In this document: positions 43,183 to 52,011 of the stretch, one piece after another
Numbering within the stretch: the stretch's first letter is position 1
How the letters are laid out: each line of letters starts with the position of its first letter
Assembly: GCA_002420005.1 (NCBI GenBank)
Contig: DIHE01000160.1
Coordinates: 18,614 to 82,613, forward strand
DNA from: Holophagales bacterium UBA5704
Lineage (GTDB): Bacteria; Acidobacteriota; Thermoanaerobaculia; Multivoradales; UBA5704
DNA: 64,000 nucleotides
Direction: 5' to 3'
Program-made: the position numbers and the translations under genes
The notes under the pieces: generated by a model
Seen by the model: the letters and a program-made list of their open reading frames with translations, nothing else
What the model was told of the DNA's origin: nothing
The model's database searches: none

Positions 43183-44949
43183 ATGACCCAGCACGACGTT
43201 CGGCCTCCGGACCTGGAGATGCGGGTCCGCATCGCCGCCGAGCAAGGCAAGGCACGGTTGCGCTTCATCCTGCACTCGCCGAACGGCAAGGTCGCTCTCT
43301 CCCATCGCGAGATCGAAGGACCTCTCCTCCAAAGAAACCCCGAGAAGTACCAGGGTTATCTGTTGAGCAAGATCGAGAAGCTTGGCGAACGGCTCGACAT
43401 CGACCGGTCCCTGCTCCTGCAACCCGAGATCAAGAAAAAGCTGGAGAGCCTCGGCCACGACCTCTGGCGGGAGCTCTTCTCTTCTGAGCTCCGCGCGGTC
43501 TACCGGCGTGTCATCCGCCCCGCGGTCCACTCCTGGGTGATCGTCTCGGATGAACCGTGGATTCCCTGGGAGCTCGTCAAGCCGTACGACGACGGAGAAC
43601 CAGGTGAGCCCCTCGACGACGACTTCCTCTGCCTCCGGTTCGCGCTCACCCGCTGGCTCGTCGGCGACAAGCCGTTCGTTCCCGAGATCTCCCTCGGCCG
43701 GCTGGCGGTCGTGGTGAGTGCTCCGGACCTCCCCCATGCCGCGCAGGAACGCAAGCTCTTCAATCAGTTGAAAGAGACCTTCCCGGGCCTCCACGTGGAG
43801 GCGCCCCGCCTCGACTCGGCCTCGTACGTCCTGGAATTCCTCACCTCGGCCGCCTTTGATCTCGTCCACTTCATCGGGCACGGCACGCCGATGACGGCGC
43901 ATCCAGACGAAGCGGGTCTTCCTTTCGCGGACAAGACCGCCTTGCGCCCGGCCGATCTGCACGGCTCGGCGGCGACGAGCCTCGGTCGAAGCCGGCCTCT
44001 GGTCTTCCTGAATGCCTGCTGGGCCGGAAAGGAAGGCTGGTCTCTCACGCAGCTCGGAGGTTGGGCGGCCCGCTGGATCGGCGTTTGCGGATGCGGCGCC
44101 TTCGTGGCTCCGCTCTGGCCGGTTCGCGATCAGGCGGCCCTCACCTTCGCCTGGAGCTTCTACGAAGCGCTCGGCCATGGCGCCACTCTGGGCGATGCTG
44201 CGCTCGCGGCACGCCTCCGGGTTGCCAAGGAGCGGCCCGGTGATCCTTCCGCCTACGCCTACACCGTCTACGGCCACCCCAACGCGCGAGTGCTCTTCGA
44301 CAGAGAATCCGCGACGCACGACGCTCCTGGCGCCGGGGCTCAAACACGAACACGTTCATGGGTGCAACCGGGCCCACGGCGTTGGCCTCGCCGGCTGGCC
44401 GCGATGGGAGCCGCGCTCGCGCTCGCGGCGCTCGCCCACTTCACGACAACTCCTCTCGCAGATCGGTTCTTCGCGGTCGAGCCGGCCATGACGGCACCGG
44501 GGAGAACCGTCGCGGACCTGCGGCCGCCTGCCGAAAAGCCCGCCCCCGCGTTCTCAAGCTCCCCCCGAAGCTCCGCAACCACGACAGTGGGCGGCCTCCA
44601 ATTCAGGATTTCCGGAGGCCAGGCCTCTCTCCACTACGCGCTGAAAACCGCCCTGCGCCGAGCCGCCGCTCCTTTGACCGAGCAGGGGATCTCCGGTTGG
44701 ACGATCACCTTGGAGCTTGAGGCGCCACGGATCGATCCCGTTTCTCAGGGCGAGCTCCCCCTCCAGTCGTGCCATCTCACAGGCCGGGCCGAAGCCCGCG
44801 GAGCGGCCACTCGACTCGACCTCGGGCCGGTCCATGCCGTCAACGCTCAGTTCAATGCCACGAAAGCCTGCGAGGCCGCCACCGGGGCCATCGCAGAAAC
44901 CGTTCTTTCGAGGTTTGCCGAAGCTCTTCCGCAGGAAGGAGAACCATGA
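43183..44949 (+). CDS. CHAT protease with TM helix and exported C-terminal domain
   Basis: 588 residues from the ATG at 43183 (AGGAG six bases upstream). The N-terminal module ('PPDLEMRVRIAAEQGKAR', 'WIPWELVKPYDD') and CHAT domain have His233 in 'HFIGHGTP' and Cys279 in 'FLNACWAG'; the domain ends at about 375 with 'YTVYGHPNARVLF'. A hydrophobic helix near 400-420 leads to a 150-residue C-terminal beta/alpha domain, probably periplasmic, with no recognised family. Its stop overlaps the CsgG-like gene start (ATGA). It shares module order and the His-Cys spacing of 46 residues with the CHAT domains at 49.6 and 52 kb. Confidence 0.86.
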   Translation: MTQHDVRPPDLEMRVRIAAEQGKARLRFILHSPNGKVALSHREIEGPLLQRNPEKYQGYLLSKIEKLGERLDIDRSLLLQPEIKKKLESLGHDLWRELFSSELRAVYRRVIRPAVHSWVIVSDEPWIPWELVKPYDDGEPGEPLDDDFLCLRFALTRWLVGDKPFVPEISLGRLAVVVSAPDLPHAAQERKLFNQLKETFPGLHVEAPRLDSASYVLEFLTSAAFDLVHFIGHGTPMTAHPDEAGLPFADKTALRPADLHGSAATSLGRSRPLVFLNACWAGKEGWSLTQLGGWAARWIGVCGCGAFVAPLWPVRDQAALTFAWSFYEALGHGATLGDAALAARLRVAKERPGDPSAYAYTVYGHPNARVLFDRESATHDAPGAGAQTRTRSWVQPGPRRWPRRLAAMGAALALAALAHFTTTPLADRFFAVEPAMTAPGRTVADLRPPAEKPAPAFSSSPRSSATTTVGGLQFRISGGQASLHYALKTALRRAAAPLTEQGISGWTITLELEAPRIDPVSQGELPLQSCHLTGRAEARGAATRLDLGPVHAVNAQFNATKACEAATGAIAETVLSRFAEALPQEGEP

Positions 44950-47918
44950 GGACCATCACCCAGACCATCGCCGCCGCTCTCATCGCCGCCCTTCTGGCCG
45001 CACCGGTCACCGCTCAGCCGCCCACCACCAACCCACCACCGGCTCCGGCCGGTCGAGAGGCGGCGCCCAAACCGCCCCCGCGGGCCACCAGCTTCAAGAT
45101 CACCGACAGCTTCACCGCACAGCGCCGGCCGCGAGTGACCGTCCTCACCTTCGACGACACGAACAAAGGCGCTCAGAAAGCCAAGTATGGCCCGGCCGTC
45201 GAGGCCATGCTGGTTACTTTTCTCAAGAGGAAAAGCCAGTTCGTCGTCGTCGAGCGCCAGAAGATCAACACGATCTTGACCGAGAAGCAGAGACTCCAGA
45301 CAGGCATGGTCCAGGCCGAGGCGGACGACGAGGCGGCACAGGCGCTCCTTGAGAAGATCGACGTCTTCGTTCTCGGCAGCGTGACGCTCCTCAACCTTCC
45401 CAGCCAGCCAGAGGGAAACCAGGGAGTGTTCAAGGACGACAGCGGTGATCTCGCGAGCGCCGGTGACTACTCCGGCGAAGAAGAGTGGGGCGAGGATGAC
45501 ACAGGTGAACCCTCAGACGACTCGGCCATGAGCTCGAACGAAATCCTGCCCGAGGACAGCGGGACAACCAACGGTCGGGCGGATAAATGGGAGGACCTGG
45601 GTGGTCCCAGGGTCGAGATCGACGCCAAGCTCATCTCCCGCTTCGACGGCCGGATCATCGCCGCCGCGCAGCGGAGCGGGCCGGTCGCCTGCCTGCGCTC
45701 CATCGTCGAGCGGCTTGGTGTCGCGCTCGAACAGGAATACCTGCGCCCTTACTACGGCACGCTGACCGTCACGTTGAATGAGCCCGAGCACATCCGTCTC
45801 TTCCTCACTCCGATCCTGCCCGCGGATGCCCTCGACGAAGAAAAGCCTCCGGTCGAGCGCAGCACAACCGTCATCATCGGAGGGAATCGCGACACCATCG
45901 AACCGTGGACCACCGACCCGGCGACCTACACCATCAAAAGCCTCCTGAGCGGCTGGTACTCCATGCGCATCGAAAGGCCCGGCTATGCAACCATCGACTC
46001 CGAGAACGCGCGGTGGGAAGTTCGCAAGCGCCAGGGAAAGGAGGTTGTCTATGACCGCACCACGAATCTCCCTCTCGACAAGGTGCCCCCCGAGATCCGC
46101 CGATTCGTCGTGCAGGTCACTCCTCTGACGACCGACGTGCTCGACATCAAATCCCTGCGGTTCGAGTTCCTCAAGGAGGGGGGCTCCTTCACGCCGCTCG
46201 CCAAGCGCCAGTACCTCGACGACAATTTCTCTCAGGGGCCAAGTCGCGTCATCCTTCTGGGTGGCCCGAAGATCGCTCTCAATCGGATCGACGGTCCCGG
46301 GGAGTATGCCGATGACCCGAAATGCGATCTCTTCGTCGAGGAGACCCCCAAGCTCACCAACTATGGGCGGACCTACGTGACGGCCGGTCAGAGATTCGAT
46401 TTCGACCAGTTCACCGGTGGGGAGCTCATCATCGAAGACTACAGGGGCGAGGTCGTTCCCGTCGGCCGGTATACGATGGTTCTGTGGGAACCGGCGTATC
46501 AGATCGAACAGACTCAGGTCACGGTGCGCCCCAGTGACAAGTCTTCGATCAAGGTGTCGATGATCCGCGAAACCGCGGAGCTACGTCTCAGAGCGACCGG
46601 GCCGCGTCCCGCGAGTCGAGCACTCCTCACCGGCCAGGCGACCCGCCACCGGCTCGAAATTCCGCTCGATTTCTCCGGGGGCAAACAGCTCCCCGCGGTA
46701 CCGGTCGATTCGTACACCGCCGGCACGGACATCACCGGCCTGGAGTTCTGGAGCCACGGCGTCGAAATTCCCGCCACGAACCTGACTCCCCCTCTCTACG
46801 ACACGGCCAGCAAGAGGAACCAGCCGCGGCTCCTGCTGCGCACGGCACCTCCTCCGGAGACGAAGAGCGTCCCCTCCATCGGAGTCAAGACACGTTTCGG
46901 CCTCGCCGGGCGTCTCCGCATTCTCAGCAGAAGACCGGACCCTCTGGCGGCCGATCTGTACATCGACCGCGACATCGCCAAGGTCCTCAACCTTCTCCTC
47001 TACGGAGTTGCGGATCGCCCCGAGGACAAGGAAGACATTCCCAGCCTGGAAGAAGCGGTGGCCCAAGCGGGGCGCGACCCGCTGGCCCAAACCGTCTACG
47101 AAGTGAATCTCGCCGGCGGGCCTTCGCAAAAGAAGACCAAGGACAAGCAGCCCCCTCCTGCCCCGCGACCGACACCTGAGCAGGAGACGGAGGGAACCCA
47201 GCCGCTGGATGACAGGCCGGAGACTGGCACGCCCGACCCGGCGGACCAGGAAAAGATGCCCGACCAGAAGCCGGTGACGACGCCTCAGCCGAACCCGTAC
47301 CCCAAGGATCCGGAAGCGCTACGGATCCTTCTCGCCGAGCGGCTGGAAGTGGTCGACCTGCTGATTCTTGATCCGGTCGACATGGCACAGCTCCGCCAGT
47401 CGCCGGAGGTCGCAGGGATCATCTCGCGATGGGTCTCCGGCGGAGGGTCGCTCTTCGCCTTCGTGTCCTCGCCGGGAGACTATCTCGACATCGTGGGCGC
47501 CCCTCTCAGCATCGATTCCATGAGCAAACGAACCAAGCGCTTCGAGCTGGCACCAGGGAAAGTGCCGGGCGTCGTTCACCTCGCCAAGAAGAAAGTGAAG
47601 TCGAAGGGGAGGCGACAGCTTCCGGAGCTCTCCGACCTCGACCGTGCATGGCGGGTGCTGGCCTATACCCGGGAGAGCAAATGGCCCCGCATCATCGAGA
47701 AAGGAACCCGCGGCCAGGACGGGGGGGGATACGTCGTCCTCTGGTTCGATGATCCCGAAGCTTTCCGGGGCCCCTTCGGCGGTACCCGGCCCGAGGTCGA
47801 ACAGACGCGGGCCAACGTGGAAGAGCACGTGTTCAAGTGGTCCCGCAACCTCATGCGCGCCCGTTTCGGCGGTGGTCTCTCTGAGCCCGTGGGTCGCGCC
47901 ACGAGCCCTGGACACTGA
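44946..47918 (+). CDS. large secreted protein with CsgG-like domain
   Basis: 990 residues. Signal peptide 1-23 ('IAAALIAALLAAPVTAQ'), a proline-rich linker, then a CsgG/curli-assembly-like domain at about 60-260: 'RVTVLTFDDTNKGAQ', 'FLKRKSQFVVVERQKINTIL', 'KIDVFVLGSVTLL'. An acidic insertion (about 160-200) interrupts it. The middle is beta-rich; a proline/lysine-rich disordered stretch at about 735-790 precedes a C-terminal domain with 'VVDLLILDPVDMAQLRQSPE' and 'ISRWVSGGGSLFAFVSS', like an alpha/beta GATase-like fold. It is translationally coupled to the CHAT-TM gene, so the two probably work together across the membrane. No lipobox, unlike true CsgG. Confidence 0.75.
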   Translation: MRTITQTIAAALIAALLAAPVTAQPPTTNPPPAPAGREAAPKPPPRATSFKITDSFTAQRRPRVTVLTFDDTNKGAQKAKYGPAVEAMLVTFLKRKSQFVVVERQKINTILTEKQRLQTGMVQAEADDEAAQALLEKIDVFVLGSVTLLNLPSQPEGNQGVFKDDSGDLASAGDYSGEEEWGEDDTGEPSDDSAMSSNEILPEDSGTTNGRADKWEDLGGPRVEIDAKLISRFDGRIIAAAQRSGPVACLRSIVERLGVALEQEYLRPYYGTLTVTLNEPEHIRLFLTPILPADALDEEKPPVERSTTVIIGGNRDTIEPWTTDPATYTIKSLLSGWYSMRIERPGYATIDSENARWEVRKRQGKEVVYDRTTNLPLDKVPPEIRRFVVQVTPLTTDVLDIKSLRFEFLKEGGSFTPLAKRQYLDDNFSQGPSRVILLGGPKIALNRIDGPGEYADDPKCDLFVEETPKLTNYGRTYVTAGQRFDFDQFTGGELIIEDYRGEVVPVGRYTMVLWEPAYQIEQTQVTVRPSDKSSIKVSMIRETAELRLRATGPRPASRALLTGQATRHRLEIPLDFSGGKQLPAVPVDSYTAGTDITGLEFWSHGVEIPATNLTPPLYDTASKRNQPRLLLRTAPPPETKSVPSIGVKTRFGLAGRLRILSRRPDPLAADLYIDRDIAKVLNLLLYGVADRPEDKEDIPSLEEAVAQAGRDPLAQTVYEVNLAGGPSQKKTKDKQPPPAPRPTPEQETEGTQPLDDRPETGTPDPADQEKMPDQKPVTTPQPNPYPKDPEALRILLAERLEVVDLLILDPVDMAQLRQSPEVAGIISRWVSGGGSLFAFVSSPGDYLDIVGAPLSIDSMSKRTKRFELAPGKVPGVVHLAKKKVKSKGRRQLPELSDLDRAWRVLAYTRESKWPRIIEKGTRGQDGGGYVVLWFDDPEAFRGPFGGTRPEVEQTRANVEEHVFKWSRNLMRARFGGGLSEPVGRATSPGH

Positions 47919-47929
47919 AGGCTGAAGCC

Positions 47930-47962
47930 CGGCCGGCCCGCGGAGACCACCGGGGCCGGCCG
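47930..47962. terminator. bidirectional terminator-like hairpin
   Basis: CGGCCGGCCC (47930-47939) and GGGCCGGCCG (47953-47962) form a perfect 10-bp stem, 11 bases after the CsgG-like stop and between convergent genes. No T-run on either side. Confidence 0.5.
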
Positions 47963-48026
47963 CCTGGTTCGAGCGATCATAGGGCGACGACCCCCATCGA
48001 TCGCAAGCGCCCATGGACCCGTCGAG

Positions 48027-49637
48027 TCATCCGTCGGCATGCCCCGGTTCTCCTCGCCCCACCTCCTCCAAAGTCATGCGCGCCCACGGGTCGTCGAGCT
48101 CTCTCAGGACCGCCTCAAGACGCACCTCGAACTCCTGCTGGAGCTCCGCGTCCCCGATCTCCTGAACCCAGGTGGCCATCGCGGCAAGGAGGTCGAAGCA
48201 ATCTCCGGCTGAGCTTTGTATCTTGCGGTAGCTCTCCACCGCTTGCCAAGCCCAGTGGAAAGCCTCCTGGACATTACCTTCCTCATAACTCACCTTCGCC
48301 AGATTCCTCTGCGCGATCACCTCGGCACGGCGGTACCCGGAGCGCTGGAGTAAAACCAGCGCCTCCCGGTTGAGATCAAGCACACGATGGTTGCGACCCA
48401 GCCTGTGCTCAACGGCACCAAGATTGACCAGTGCGATACCCAGATCCCGCGGGTGTCCCAGCGTCCGTTGAAGGTCGCCAGCTCTCTCCAAGGCCTCGCG
48501 CGCGAGGGAGAGCTCGCCGAGATCGACCCAGACATTTCCCAGATTGGAAAGAGCCTGCCCTTCATGATTCGGGCTCCCCATCTCGTGAGCCACCCGCCGC
48601 CAGTACTGAAAGGCCTTGAGGGCTCTCGACGACTCCTGGCGTTGCCGGTAGACGGTCCCCAGGCAGCCCACGGTGATGGCCCTCCCCAGCCGTCCTTCGG
48701 TACGGCGGCGAATCACCAGGGCCTCCAGAAAGCTTTCCTCCGCCTCATCGAGACGGCCTTGTTGGGCGAGGATCAGCCCAAGATTGTGCAGAGCCATCGC
48801 CTGGCTCCGGACATCCAGAAGATCCCGGGCCAGCACCAACTGCTGTCGATAGAGCTCGGCGGCGTGATCGAGGTCTCCGGCATACTTGGACAAGACCCCA
48901 AGGTTGCCGAGATGGCGCATCTCTCCTTCATGGTCGCCGATGCGCCGGGCCAGCTCCAGGGCTTGAAGATAAGCAGCACTCGCCGCCTCCGGGCGGCCGG
49001 CCTCGTCATGCAAGTTCCCCATGTTACCGAGGACATCCGCTTCGAGCTGGCGGTCACCAAGCTCCAGAGCGACTCGAAAGGCCTGATGGAACCGTTCCTC
49101 CGCCGCTTCGTAGCTGCCCTCTCGAATATCCAGGTCCCCGAGGCTACAGAGGGCTGTACCCTCCGCTCTCGATTTCTGGAAGGTGCGCGCAGTGGCCAAC
49201 TGCTGCTCGAAATACAGTCGGGCCTCCGCGGGTTGGCCCGCGGCGAGGTATGCATGCCCGAAGTTTCCCAGAATGCGAAGGCGTGCCTTCGGAAAGCCTT
49301 CTCGTTCCGCGAAAGGCCGACCTGCCTTGAGCCATTCGAGCCATACGGTGGCTTCCAGCCGCAGATACAGAAGGTCGGGAGCGGCGCAGGCAAAGTACAT
49401 GGCCAGATACGCGGCATCGTCTCGCTCTCCTGCATGCAAGGCGCACCACCGCTGGGCTTTCAAAACCTGTTCCCAGTTGGCAGCAAGTTTTTCCAGCGCA
49501 GCGGAGAGGCCGGCACCCGGCTCCGTGGGTTCTCGTGCTCCTGCCAGGTCCTCGCACTTGATGAGGAGTCTCAGGCATGCATCCGCATGTTTCAGCTCCG
49601 GCTCGGCCGTTTGGGGAGGCGCAGGAAGCTCCAACAT
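48027..49637 (-). CDS. TPR protein, likely sensor partner of the CHAT-NB-ARC protein
   Basis: 536 residues, almost entirely tetratricopeptide-type helix pairs from about residue 110 to 480 ('ARLRILGNFGHAYLAAGQPA', 'ELARRIGDHEGEMRHLGNLG', 'QALSNLGNVWVDLGELSLAR'). No signal peptide or membrane helix. The ATG at 49637 starts two bases after the CHAT-NB-ARC stop and has AAGGA upstream; an in-frame ATG at 49700 would overlap that gene by 61 bases. TPRs normally form the C-terminal sensor of NB-ARC STAND proteins, so this gene may supply in trans the part its neighbour lacks. Confidence 0.83.
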   Translation of the reverse strand: MLELPAPPQTAEPELKHADACLRLLIKCEDLAGAREPTEPGAGLSAALEKLAANWEQVLKAQRWCALHAGERDDAAYLAMYFACAAPDLLYLRLEATVWLEWLKAGRPFAEREGFPKARLRILGNFGHAYLAAGQPAEARLYFEQQLATARTFQKSRAEGTALCSLGDLDIREGSYEAAEERFHQAFRVALELGDRQLEADVLGNMGNLHDEAGRPEAASAAYLQALELARRIGDHEGEMRHLGNLGVLSKYAGDLDHAAELYRQQLVLARDLLDVRSQAMALHNLGLILAQQGRLDEAEESFLEALVIRRRTEGRLGRAITVGCLGTVYRQRQESSRALKAFQYWRRVAHEMGSPNHEGQALSNLGNVWVDLGELSLAREALERAGDLQRTLGHPRDLGIALVNLGAVEHRLGRNHRVLDLNREALVLLQRSGYRRAEVIAQRNLAKVSYEEGNVQEAFHWAWQAVESYRKIQSSAGDCFDLLAAMATWVQEIGDAELQQEFEVRLEAVLRELDDPWARMTLEEVGRGEPGHADG

Positions 49638-49639
49638 GG

Positions 49640-51886
49640 TCAGGTGTCCTTGGGCATCGCCGCAGCGTGCCGGAGGAGAAGCGGGTGGATCTGAAAGCAT
49701 CCCTCACCGGCCGGTTCCAGGAGCCCTCGGTCTCGAAGCTTCCGAAGGGTCGGCAGAGGATCCTCGACGCCCCAGAGAGAACGGAGCAGATCGATGCCAA
49801 ACGGCGAGGCCTCGAATCCCCCCAGGTCCCGAAAGCGCTGACGGGTTTCAGGATCAAGGCGATCCGTGCTGTGTTGGAACAGTACATCCACGGTCGGAAG
49901 AGTCAGGGTTTCGAGGTCCACCCGATCCGGCGGTGCCTCTGAACGCAAGATGGCCGTTCCAGACGCCAGTTCCTTCAGCAGTTCGTCCACTCCCAACCCG
50001 GGAAAGTAGTCCATCTGGAGCCTACGACCGGCCACGATGAGCGCCAAAGGAAGTCGGCCCAGCTCGTTCACCAGACGGCGGCAACCCGCGGAATGCCGTT
50101 GGACGACATCCGGAGCCAGCCGACTCAGCAAGTCGAGAGCCGCCTCTTCATCCAGAACGTCGAGGCGGTGGACGGCTGCCTGACGGATGGCGAGACCGTG
50201 CGCGACTCCAGCCTCACGAGTGGTGACCAACAGTGGGCTGCCCAATCCGCAGACGCCCAGGAGCGGTGCCGCATGGGCGACCTCCCAGACGTCATCCAGG
50301 ACAAGCACCATCCGGCGCTCGCGGAGGTGCCCCTGGAGAGATTCCAGGGCCTCCTTCAGTCGCCCCGCACGGCGAAGGTCGTCTCTGCCGAGCCACTTAC
50401 CCCATTTGGCCAGAATCTGAAGGAGGTTCGGCTGCCGCCCCATTGATTCCCACAGGACTCCTTCGAAATGGGAGGCCACATCAGGATCGTGCGCCAGCGC
50501 GGCCGCCACGCTCGTCTTGCCGACGCCCGGCCATCCCCGGACTGCGGTCAGGACCTGGACTTCGGGGCTTCGCTCCCGATCCGAGCCGATCCCGAGCTTC
50601 TCTTTGAGCAGGTCGAGATCGTCCTTACGCCCGACGAAGATCTCCGGCGCTGGCGGAGCATTGGTGGGGGCAGATTTCTGCGAAGCCGCGCTCGGCCGAG
50701 GGCCGGGGACCATGGTCTGCGGCTGATCCTGCGCAGTGATCTGGATCTCTGCCGCCTCAGCACCAGCCCCGAACCTCACCTGCGCATTTGGATTCCCATA
50801 GACGGAAAAAGCCAGCCATGTGGAGTCCTGGCGGTTCTTTCGGCGCACCCACCTGCGCGCCAGGCGCACGGCACGGCCGAGCGTCCGGCCTCTTGCGAGG
50901 GCGAGATAGAACATCCTCGCAAACTCGAACGCCAGAGAGTCCCGCACCGGCCACTGAGGAGCGAGGAAGGCCCCCGCACCTCCCCTTCCAACCCAGGCCT
51001 CAACCCAGCCGCTCGGGCCGGTCAAAGCCCACCCCTGCCGCCCCGTGCTACAGGCATTGAAGAAGACCAGGGGCCTCCGTTTCCAGACCTGTCGCAGCGT
51101 CGAGCCATGGAGGCGACCGGCCTCAAGGGAAGTCCCGTCCACGAGAAAGATCTTCGACTTCTGCGGCTCCTCGCTCGCATACTCGCCGTGCCCGACGAAG
51201 TGCAGGAAATCGACCTCTCCCTGCTCGATGGTGCTGAGGACATTCTCGAACGTAGCGGCCGGCGGGCTGACGATGGCGGCACCGCAGGCACCCGCGAGAT
51301 CTTCCACGAATCGCTTTTCCTGCCCGGCGAACGGAAGCGGCGGACCACCCTGGCCACCCTCGATGCAGGCAATGCGCCGGACCTGAATCTGCGGAGCCGG
51401 TGAAACGCCGGTGGGGGTCCAACGGGTGATCTCGTACCGGGCTCCCAGAAAATCGTCGTCGATCGGCGGCGAGATCCGGTGGTCATAGGGCCGCACTAGC
51501 TCCCAGGGGATCCAGACTTCGCCGGACGTGATCTGGATCGTGCGCACCTTGTCGCGCCACTGCCGGTAAAGCGATCGCATGGCCGGCGGGAAGAGCTGCT
51601 CGTACAGCTCGTGTCCGAGAGCCCGCAGCTCGGCCTCAACTTCGCTGGAGAGCAGGAGGCCGTCGGCCGCGTGGAAGCGTTGCTGATATTTCTCGAGCCG
51701 CTGGACGACTCGCGAACGATAGGTTTCGAGGGAACCGGCGAAGGGCTGTGTTTGGGCCTCCCGAAAGTCGAGGTGGACGATCCCGCTGGGAGAGCTGATG
51801 TCGTAATGCAGAAACTGCCCACTCTGGCCCGCGCGGAGGGAGACCCGGAAGTCGAGATCAATGGCAGCGATTGGGCCGTGGCGCAT
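49640..51886 (-). CDS. CHAT-NB-ARC STAND protein
   Basis: 748 residues from the ATG at 51886 (TGGAG eight bases upstream; an in-frame TTG at 51922 is possible). CHAT domain 1-375 with His233 in 'HFVGHGEY' and Cys279 in 'FFNACSTG'. A proline-rich linker, then NB-ARC: 'FVGRKDDLDLLKEKL' (417-431), P-loop 'GWPGVGKTS' (451-459), Walker B 'VLVLDDVW' (527-534), 'LLVTTREAGVA' and GLPL-like 'LGRLPLALI', ending in a winged-helix segment ('FEASPFGIDLLRSLWGVEDP'). Architecture: protease effector plus nucleotide switch, but no repeat sensor in the same chain. The TPR gene follows two bases later. Divergent from the NACHT-CHAT gene. Confidence 0.9.
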   Translation of the reverse strand: MRHGPIAAIDLDFRVSLRAGQSGQFLHYDISSPSGIVHLDFREAQTQPFAGSLETYRSRVVQRLEKYQQRFHAADGLLLSSEVEAELRALGHELYEQLFPPAMRSLYRQWRDKVRTIQITSGEVWIPWELVRPYDHRISPPIDDDFLGARYEITRWTPTGVSPAPQIQVRRIACIEGGQGGPPLPFAGQEKRFVEDLAGACGAAIVSPPAATFENVLSTIEQGEVDFLHFVGHGEYASEEPQKSKIFLVDGTSLEAGRLHGSTLRQVWKRRPLVFFNACSTGRQGWALTGPSGWVEAWVGRGGAGAFLAPQWPVRDSLAFEFARMFYLALARGRTLGRAVRLARRWVRRKNRQDSTWLAFSVYGNPNAQVRFGAGAEAAEIQITAQDQPQTMVPGPRPSAASQKSAPTNAPPAPEIFVGRKDDLDLLKEKLGIGSDRERSPEVQVLTAVRGWPGVGKTSVAAALAHDPDVASHFEGVLWESMGRQPNLLQILAKWGKWLGRDDLRRAGRLKEALESLQGHLRERRMVLVLDDVWEVAHAAPLLGVCGLGSPLLVTTREAGVAHGLAIRQAAVHRLDVLDEEAALDLLSRLAPDVVQRHSAGCRRLVNELGRLPLALIVAGRRLQMDYFPGLGVDELLKELASGTAILRSEAPPDRVDLETLTLPTVDVLFQHSTDRLDPETRQRFRDLGGFEASPFGIDLLRSLWGVEDPLPTLRKLRDRGLLEPAGEGCFQIHPLLLRHAAAMPKDT

Positions 51887-52011
51887 TCGGAAGCTCCAGG
51901 TTCGGTCGGGGTGTTTCTCCAAGGTACTCCAAGATGCCCCGGTCGCGCCAGCGCAAACCTACCAACGGATCCGGCCGTCGCCTATACTGGTGACGACCGT
52001 CGGCCCACCCC
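51887..52011. promoter_or_regulatory. divergent promoter region between the two STAND-CHAT genes
   Basis: 125 bases separate CHAT-NB-ARC (minus) from NACHT-CHAT (plus). A TTG in good coding context extends 36 bases into it from the minus side. No palindromic operator was recognised, and the plus-strand gene has no clear Shine-Dalgarno. Confidence 0.4.
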
